Shown: positions 58,954 through 64,000 of the stretch, in pieces
Numbering within the stretch: position 1 is the stretch's first letter
Layout of the letters: each line of letters starts with the position of its first letter
Assembly: GCF_030864355.1 (NCBI RefSeq)
Contig: NC_083395.1
Location: 2,170,001-2,234,000 of the forward strand
Source: Cutaneotrichosporon cavernicola
Taxonomy: Eukaryota > Basidiomycota > Tremellomycetes > Trichosporonales > Trichosporonaceae
DNA: 64,000 nucleotides
Direction: 5' to 3'
Made by a program: the position numbers and the translations under genes
The notes under the pieces: generated by a model
What the model was told of the DNA's origin: nothing
Databases searched by the model: none
What the model saw: the letters and a program-made list of their open reading frames with translations, nothing else

Positions 58954-59391
58954 ACCAAGAGAGCGGTGGGCGGGCCCAACAGCGCAGTTGAGCCCGAGAG
59001 GAGAATTGCGCGCTGTCTCGCTAGCCAGCGCTTTGTAGATTAGAGGTGGCGCAGACCGAGAGACCGAGAGACCGAGACACACTCCAGCATTGGTATACCC
59101 TCATGCACTGTATTCTATTGTCCGAAGGTGGTGGCAAGAGGGGTGCAGACTGCTCACTAATCTGCGACCGTGTTGCTGCTCTGGATGCATAGTGGTGTGA
59201 TGATGCAAGGTATGTACTGTAGATGTGCTTCTTCCTCTCCCTCTTCCTCTTCCCTCTTCCTCTCCCTCTTCCCTCTTCCCTCTTCCTCTCCCTCTTCCCT
59301 CTTCCCTCTTCCTCTCCCTCTTCCCTCTTCCCTCTTCCTCTCCTTCTTCCTCCCCATCTCCCTCTCCCCCTCTCCCTCCCTCTCCCCTGCT
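58954..59391. other. Convergent intergenic region holding a polypyrimidine minisatellite
   Basis: After the RPB9 stop there is a small AGACCGAG tandem repeat (59053-59076), then ordinary sequence, then the long C/T tract listed separately. No gene was found. Confidence 0.6.
59228..59388 (+). repeat. C/T-only tract with 26-bp minisatellite
   Basis: From 59228 to 59388 the + strand is only C and T except for one A at 59356. Within it are three perfect 26-bp units of form (CTCTTCC)3-TCTCC at 59266-59291, 59292-59317 and 59318-59343, preceded by a 25-bp variant. On the minus strand this is a purine-only tract that begins three bases after the helicase stop codon, so it should lie in that gene's 3' UTR. 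Confidence 0.95.
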
Positions 59392-62283
59392 CTACGCCGG
59401 GTCGTCCATCACCATCCCCCCGTCTTTGAGGTACTTCACGAATTGGCGCCAGACCTTGACGCCATCCCGCGGGAGGGAGTCGGCAGCATAGTTTCCGATC
59501 CGTGCAGAGCTCAGCGTCGCCGCCGAGCCCAGGATTATCAGTCCCCGCTTGGCGCGGGTCAGGCCAACATTCAACCGTCGCCAGTCGGCCAAGAACCCAA
59601 TGTATCCTGCCGGGTTACACCGCGTTGTGCTGAAGAGGATGACCTCTTTCTCGCGCCCCTCGAACCCGTCCACAGTCTTGACTTCGATGTCCCCCACCTC
59701 TGCTGCGCGATCCGCGCCGAGCCACGCCTGGAAGGCCGCACCGCGCGCTGCGTCCCCCGTCAGGTACTCGGAGATGGTGCGGATCTGGGCGGCATACGGC
59801 GCAATCACGCCAATGTCGTTGCCCCGCAGCGTGGGGTTGTTGTGTAACAGGTCAGCAACAATGTCACAGACTCTCCCAGCTTCATGGTGGTTGGCAATGG
59901 AGCGGTTCTGTGGGCTCTCAGGGAAGTCATGGTTCAGGAAGGTCATGTTCATCGTCTCGCCGCGCTCGTTGGGGAGGAGGAAGGCAGTAACAGGCGGCTC
60001 GAGGCCCGGGCGCAAGCGGCCGTCAGGAAGGCGCGTGCCGTCGCGCAGGGCGCCGTCGTAGAACGCGCCGGCGCTGAATGCCGAGATGCTGGGATGCATG
60101 CGGTACTGCGTGTCGAGCATGATGGAGGGGATGTGGTGCTCATGGATGAGGCGCTCGAAGAGCGAAGTGGCGAGACCTCCCGCCTGCGCCGCCTCGCTCA
60201 CAATCACGGGCGGGAGCTGCTTATGGTCCCCGATAATGGCAACTTGCGCACTGCCCTTGGTGAGAGGTACGAGTGAAAGCGGCTCGGTTGCCATACTCGC
60301 TTCGTCGAGGAACACGAAGGGAAAGTCGATTGCGTCGAGCCATCTACTCGTGGCTGATAGACAGGTCGTGCACACAACGTCGGCGTCGGCGAGCACCTCG
60401 AACTGGATACGTCGCCGCAACATAAATATGCGCCGGTTCAACGCAGTGCTCTGCTTCTGCTTGCCCTCGGCCGCCTGCTTGCTCAATCCCCCATTGGCCA
60501 TCTCGCTCTGGACGTCATCGCGCTCGCGCCGCATCTTGTCAAGATAGCCCCACATGGGGTGCTTCTCGAGAAGCGCTTCGAACGTCAAATCCTGCAGCGA
60601 TTCGGGCACGCGGCTGGCCGTCCCGAAGCGTACAACCTTGAGGCCATGCTCTCGTAGTCCGGCGAGTACGTTGTCAACAGCCACGTTGGTGTGCGCGCAC
60701 ACGAGGATCGGATGCGGCACTTGCCAGTGCCGCTTGAGCAGTTTGATCGCCTCAACGATGACGCGCGTCTTGCCAGTCCCAGGTGGACCTTGGACCAAGC
60801 TGAGGCGCTCGCTGAGCATCATGGCTATCGCACGCGTCTGGCTGTCGTTGAGCGGGATCTCTGGGTCTCCTTCAACGACGAGCGGCTTGACCCCCGCCGG
60901 TGTACGGTATCGCCGCGTCCACGAGTCGATGAGCTTGTTCTGCGTGAGGATGCCGCGCGGCGCATCGGCGTCACCCAGGCCCAGGCTCACGCCCGCTTCC
61001 ATGTCCCCCGGCGCCATGTTGTGCGTCTCAGCAGCTACGTCGTCCTCGACACTCTCGGCACCCTCGATGTCGAGCTTGGGCGTGTAGTCGGCCTGGAATC
61101 GGCGGAGGAGCAGGTCACGCAGCGCCGTGCCAAACAGAATACGTTGTTCTGGCGTCTTCTGTCGCGCGGCGTCAGCGGCAGCCAACACCTCATCCTCCAT
61201 GGCCGTAGGGACCGGCTTGGACGGCTTGTCAGCGAACTCGGCCATGTCCTGCGCCACAGGATCGAGGTTGAGCCGCGTGAGTGCCTCCTTTTGCTTCTTG
61301 AACGCGAGGTCAGAGCACCCAATATCGATGCGCCACTTACCCTCACCGATATCCGGCGGCGCATGCGAAAAGATGACGCGCACATTGCCCCGACCGTGGC
61401 TGAGGACGTTGCCGCGCAGCGGCGTGTCCTCAGGCCCCTTGGGATCTGCGACCGCGTTGGTTAGCGGGTCGGTCCGGCTCAGTATGACCGTCTGGCCCGG
61501 CTCGAATTGGTGCGGTGGCAGAGGACGGGTTGCTGCACGGCCAGTGGGGTAGAACGAGATGACGGTGCCCTCGACTTTGAACTTGGGCTGCCATGCTGTG
61601 CTCGCACTCATCTCGGCCAGCATGTATCCCTCTCGTCGAAGCTGCTCATCCGGCCACTCGCGCAGACGCACAGCAAACTGCCGCTCGGCCTCCTCCTGCT
61701 CCGCCTGCAGGAGGGGGATAAAGTGCTCGGCGTACCTCCTGATCTCGGCCCACAGCGGCTGCACTTCAGACACCTTGGTCATGGGCGGGGGCACGCGTGA
61801 GCGCCAAGCGTCGGGAAACCAGTGTCGGCCTTTGGCGCGCGGTGTGGCAGACAACGCGCGCTGACGCCAGTCGAAGCGCGTCTCGTCTGCACTCGGTACC
61901 GTACCGGGAGGCAGGGGCGGTGTTGCAGCTTCGAGCGTGGCGAGTTCGGCGGCGGTCCGGCGCCGGCGACGCGGCTTCTTCAACGCTGCATCGAACGAAG
62001 TGGGTTTTGGTGGAGTGGGGAGAGGCCGAGAGGGAAAAGACGCCGAATCTGGTGGCTCGTAGTCCTCGTGCTCAAAGTCGGAGTCGCGTACCGGCATCCA
62101 TTCCTCAACTGAGGGCTGGGTTGCCTGGGCAGATGTTGACGCTTGCGCGGACATGCGCAGGGACGCATACGCGTGGTCGAAGAGGGAAGGATCATCCTCA
62201 AGGAACTGGGGGGACACGGCGGCGCTAACGACCTCGGTGGGCGTGGTCGAGAGCGAAGGTGACGAGTGGACTGCGCGTCGCAT
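59392..62283 (-). CDS. SF1B helicase, Upf1/IGHMBP2-like, possible mitochondrial presequence
   Basis: This single-exon gene encodes 963 residues from the first in-frame ATG at 62283. The open frame continues 47 codons upstream to a TTG only. The start (MRRAVHSSPSLSTTPTEVVS) is Arg/Ser-rich and acid-free at first, compatible with mitochondrial import. Residues about 200-360 hold a beta-barrel stretch like the 1B domain of IGHMBP2 (FEPGQTVILSRTDPLTNAVA, then TPLRGNVLSHGRGNVRVIFS). Helicase motifs: Walker A SLVQGPPGTGKTRVIVEAIK; Walker B FVFLDEASMATEPL; motif III IIGDHKQLPPVIVSEAA; motif IV DTQYRMHPSISAFSAGAFYD; motif V VKTVDGFEGREKEVILFSTT; motif VI LNVGLTRAKRGLIIL. These are all intact, so it should be an active 5'-3' RNA/DNA helicase. 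The closest named yeast relative may be HCS1, but the long N terminus differs. Confidence 0.88.
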   Translation of the reverse strand: MRRAVHSSPSLSTTPTEVVSAAVSPQFLEDDPSLFDHAYASLRMSAQASTSAQATQPSVEEWMPVRDSDFEHEDYEPPDSASFPSRPLPTPPKPTSFDAALKKPRRRRRTAAELATLEAATPPLPPGTVPSADETRFDWRQRALSATPRAKGRHWFPDAWRSRVPPPMTKVSEVQPLWAEIRRYAEHFIPLLQAEQEEAERQFAVRLREWPDEQLRREGYMLAEMSASTAWQPKFKVEGTVISFYPTGRAATRPLPPHQFEPGQTVILSRTDPLTNAVADPKGPEDTPLRGNVLSHGRGNVRVIFSHAPPDIGEGKWRIDIGCSDLAFKKQKEALTRLNLDPVAQDMAEFADKPSKPVPTAMEDEVLAAADAARQKTPEQRILFGTALRDLLLRRFQADYTPKLDIEGAESVEDDVAAETHNMAPGDMEAGVSLGLGDADAPRGILTQNKLIDSWTRRYRTPAGVKPLVVEGDPEIPLNDSQTRAIAMMLSERLSLVQGPPGTGKTRVIVEAIKLLKRHWQVPHPILVCAHTNVAVDNVLAGLREHGLKVVRFGTASRVPESLQDLTFEALLEKHPMWGYLDKMRRERDDVQSEMANGGLSKQAAEGKQKQSTALNRRIFMLRRRIQFEVLADADVVCTTCLSATSRWLDAIDFPFVFLDEASMATEPLSLVPLTKGSAQVAIIGDHKQLPPVIVSEAAQAGGLATSLFERLIHEHHIPSIMLDTQYRMHPSISAFSAGAFYDGALRDGTRLPDGRLRPGLEPPVTAFLLPNERGETMNMTFLNHDFPESPQNRSIANHHEAGRVCDIVADLLHNNPTLRGNDIGVIAPYAAQIRTISEYLTGDAARGAAFQAWLGADRAAEVGDIEVKTVDGFEGREKEVILFSTTRCNPAGYIGFLADWRRLNVGLTRAKRGLIILGSAATLSSARIGNYAADSLPRDGVKVWRQFVKYLKDGGMVMDDPA

Positions 62284-62808
62284 CCATGTTGATGAAGATG
62301 GAGAGGGGAGGGGGGGAGATGGGAGCCTATGATGTCTTGGGGCTAGGCGCCCCGCGGAGAGCCGCAGGGCAGGGGGTATTGATCTCACGGGCCGGTGCAG
62401 GATGGGCGTCGTGGCATTGACCAAGTGGATGTTGTGAGGCAGAGGTTAGTCGACCACCGCGTGAGTGATGTTTTTGTCTCAGGGCGGTGGCAAAATCGCA
62501 AGTAGTGGCGGATTGTCGTCATCCAACAACAATAATGAGTACTTACCAGATCGGCAGAGGGGATGCATACTTGACATGACACGGATTTTAAATGCTGGGC
62601 AGTATGCACTCCTCGAGCGTTAACGACCAGAGCGTGGGTTTCGTTGGAGTCGTGCAATGCTGGGCATACCTTCGAGTTCTGAGAATGGCCTTGATCAACT
62701 AGGCTAGGGTGGAGGTGTATCCGTGCGCGGCATCCCTCACTGTTCCGCTCGCCACAGCAACCGGGGATGTAATGCCATGATGCTAGTTGTACAGTTGTCT
62801 ATATTCTC
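62284..62808. other. Intergenic between helicase start and COX10 stop
   Basis: Both neighbours are on the minus strand, so this holds the helicase promoter and the COX10 3' flank. The open frame entering from the helicase gene up to 62424 lacks an ATG. Nothing else was recognised. Confidence 0.45.
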
Positions 62809-64000
62809 CTACTCTTCTTTTTCCTTGGGATGTGAGAAAATGGTCCCGTGGTCGGGGAGCACTCGCCCTCGCGCAGTCTCGATGGCGAGGATCTGCGCCT
62901 GCCCCTCCTCGCTGTGCTCCCACTCGTGTTCGGCCTTCAGCCACCCGCCAAAGTTCTTGTGCAGGAGCATGAGGCCCAGCACGGCAGGGAGGTACCACAA
63001 CGACACGAAGAAGACACGCTTGGCGGTCGCCTCGTTGGTGCGCCGGTAAAAGTCCCATGCCGACTTGACAAAGTAGGCGTTAGGCAAAGCCGACGTGATG
63101 GCAAAAGTCCAGTCGACGCAGCCTGTGAGCGGTGCCATGACGGCACAAACTGGGACGAGGATGAGTGCGTGCCGGAGCGAGACGAGTGCGTTGAGACGCG
63201 GGCTGAGGACGCTCAGCATCGGGTAGCCTGAGAGAGCGTAGAAGGGGCGGATCATATAGGAGAGCGCGTTGAAGTGCGGGAACTGCCACGAAAAGAGAAG
63301 AACTGCAAGCATCCACGCAGTCATGGGGTTCGGGAGGTCGGGGATTCCCTCAGCAAACGGCCAGTGCATGAGTAGAGGCTGGTCGGCGGTGGGCCAAAGC
63401 GAACCGCCGGTCGCTGTCCAACCCATCAGGGGGGTGATGGCGCCGACGACGGCACCGACCCACGTGTTGGCGACGCTGAACCGCTTCATCGGCGTGTACA
63501 CGCCCGCGTAAAGAAGGAGGTTACCGATGCCGAGCAGCGCGGTGGTGGGGTTGCAGCCGAACCAGAGGATCGTGCCGCCGAGCGCGGTGCAGACCACACC
63601 GAATGTAGCCGCGTGGAAGGGCGTGACGCGGCGCGCGACGAGCGGGCGCACACGTGTCCGCGGCGTCTGCGCGTCGAGCGGTACCTCGGTGATCTGGTTG
63701 AACGTGTTCGCTGCGGCCGAGGTGAGGAACGTGCCGACAGTGAGGCAAGCCAGTGCGGGAAGCGAGAGCGGGAGCGGCGAGAGTGCAAAGCCAGTGGTGG
63801 CCGTGAGAGTCATGAGGATCGAGAGGTTGCGCTTCGAGAGCTGTGCGTAGACCTTGATCAAGCGCGAAAGCGTCATGGAAGGGAGCGGCTTGTAGGCGGT
63901 GATCGGAGCGGCAGGCGCCTGGGGAACGGGCATGGGAAGGTCGGCGAGCGGCTCAGCCGGGGCGTTGGCGGCCGAGTACACGGTGCGGAAATCCTTGGGC
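62809..64000 (-). CDS. COX10: Protoheme IX farnesyltransferase COX10, 5' part cut by window end
   Basis: COX10 attaches a farnesyl chain to heme B to make heme O, the first step to heme A of cytochrome oxidase, in the mitochondrial inner membrane. The visible 397 residues read in frame past position 63981 (PKDFRTVYSAANAPAEPLAD), so the true start and presequence lie outside the window. Prenyltransferase signatures are present: AANTFNQITEVPLDAQTPRT and RVRPLVARRVTPFHAATFGV (first Asp/Glu-rich site), and AVLLFSWQFPHFNALSYMIR. Around seven or eight membrane helices can be seen. The C terminus, WYLPAVLGLMLLHKNFGGWL followed by a charged tail ending KEKEE, extends past the last helix. No intron is visible in this part. 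Confidence 0.93.
   Translation of the reverse strand, partial: PKDFRTVYSAANAPAEPLADLPMPVPQAPAAPITAYKPLPSMTLSRLIKVYAQLSKRNLSILMTLTATTGFALSPLPLSLPALACLTVGTFLTSAAANTFNQITEVPLDAQTPRTRVRPLVARRVTPFHAATFGVVCTALGGTILWFGCNPTTALLGIGNLLLYAGVYTPMKRFSVANTWVGAVVGAITPLMGWTATGGSLWPTADQPLLMHWPFAEGIPDLPNPMTAWMLAVLLFSWQFPHFNALSYMIRPFYALSGYPMLSVLSPRLNALVSLRHALILVPVCAVMAPLTGCVDWTFAITSALPNAYFVKSAWDFYRRTNEATAKRVFFVSLWYLPAVLGLMLLHKNFGGWLKAEHEWEHSEEGQAQILAIETARGRVLPDHGTIFSHPKEKEE

Noticed and set aside
59228..59388. Low-complexity Ser/Pro/Leu open frames through the C/T tract
   Set aside because: Peptides such as LFPLPLPLPSS arise in every frame from the pyrimidine repeat; not genes.
62284..62424. Upstream extension of the SF1 helicase by 47 codons
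   Set aside because: It opens with TTG; the first in-frame ATG is at 62283 and already gives a presequence-like start. An upstream exon cannot be excluded.

Overview
The window is ordinary nuclear chromosomal DNA of a fungus. Genes are split by many very short introns (about 33-60 nt) with GTRAGT-like donors, CTGAC/CTAAC branch points and YAG acceptors. The DNA is GC-rich, intergenic gaps are mostly small, and genes lie on both strands in no operon-like order. Short introns, a urease accessory gene, a CAP10-type glycosyltransferase and an intron-rich PRE6/SMC3/SWR1 complement fit a tremellomycete basidiomycete yeast, perhaps of the Trichosporonales. The placement is inference, because no rRNA or marker gene is present. 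No transposon, CRISPR array, virus or secondary-metabolite cluster was recognised.

Layout. 0.4-5 kb: proteasome subunit alpha4 (PRE6, -), a small membrane protein (+), a sphingoid base kinase (-). 5.6-11.3 kb: urease accessory protein UreD (+) and cohesin SMC3 (-). 11.6-16.8 kb: tyrosyl-DNA phosphodiesterase TDP1 (+) with an unusual ubiquitin/SUMO-reader-like N terminus, then a cytochrome b5-acyl-CoA dehydrogenase fusion (+). 17.4-23.3 kb: tRNA-Gly(GCC), TFIIH subunit TFB1 (-), a rhodanese-tyrosine phosphatase (-). 23.3-27.9 kb: a 4.6-kb gene-poor stretch with homopolymer runs and small tandem repeats. 27.9-35.4 kb: a small GPI-anchored-looking secreted protein (+), mitochondrial exoribonuclease DSS1 (+), splicing factor SF3B4/HSH49 (-), ER SNARE USE1 (-). 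35.8-50.8 kb: SWR1 remodeller (+), a Na+:neurotransmitter-symporter family protein (+), an F-box-like protein (-), two unknown proteins (+), an FMN-binding pyridoxamine-oxidase-like protein (-). 52.6-64 kb: CCC1/VIT-type metal transporter (+), CAP10-like glycosyltransferase (-), RPB9 (+), an SF1 Upf1/IGHMBP2-like helicase with a possible mitochondrial presequence (-), and COX10 (-, cut by the window end).

The genes do not form one pathway. Themes that recur are chromatin, transcription and repair (SMC3, TDP1, TFB1, SWR1, RPB9) and nuclear genes for mitochondrial function (DSS1, COX10, possibly the helicase). No convincing new multi-gene system was found. The strongest single novelty is the TDP1 N terminus, which carries three UIM-like motifs and one SIM-like motif. 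Also worth checking are an SMC3 first exon that is only the start codon, and two introns whose lengths are multiples of three and which read through in frame.
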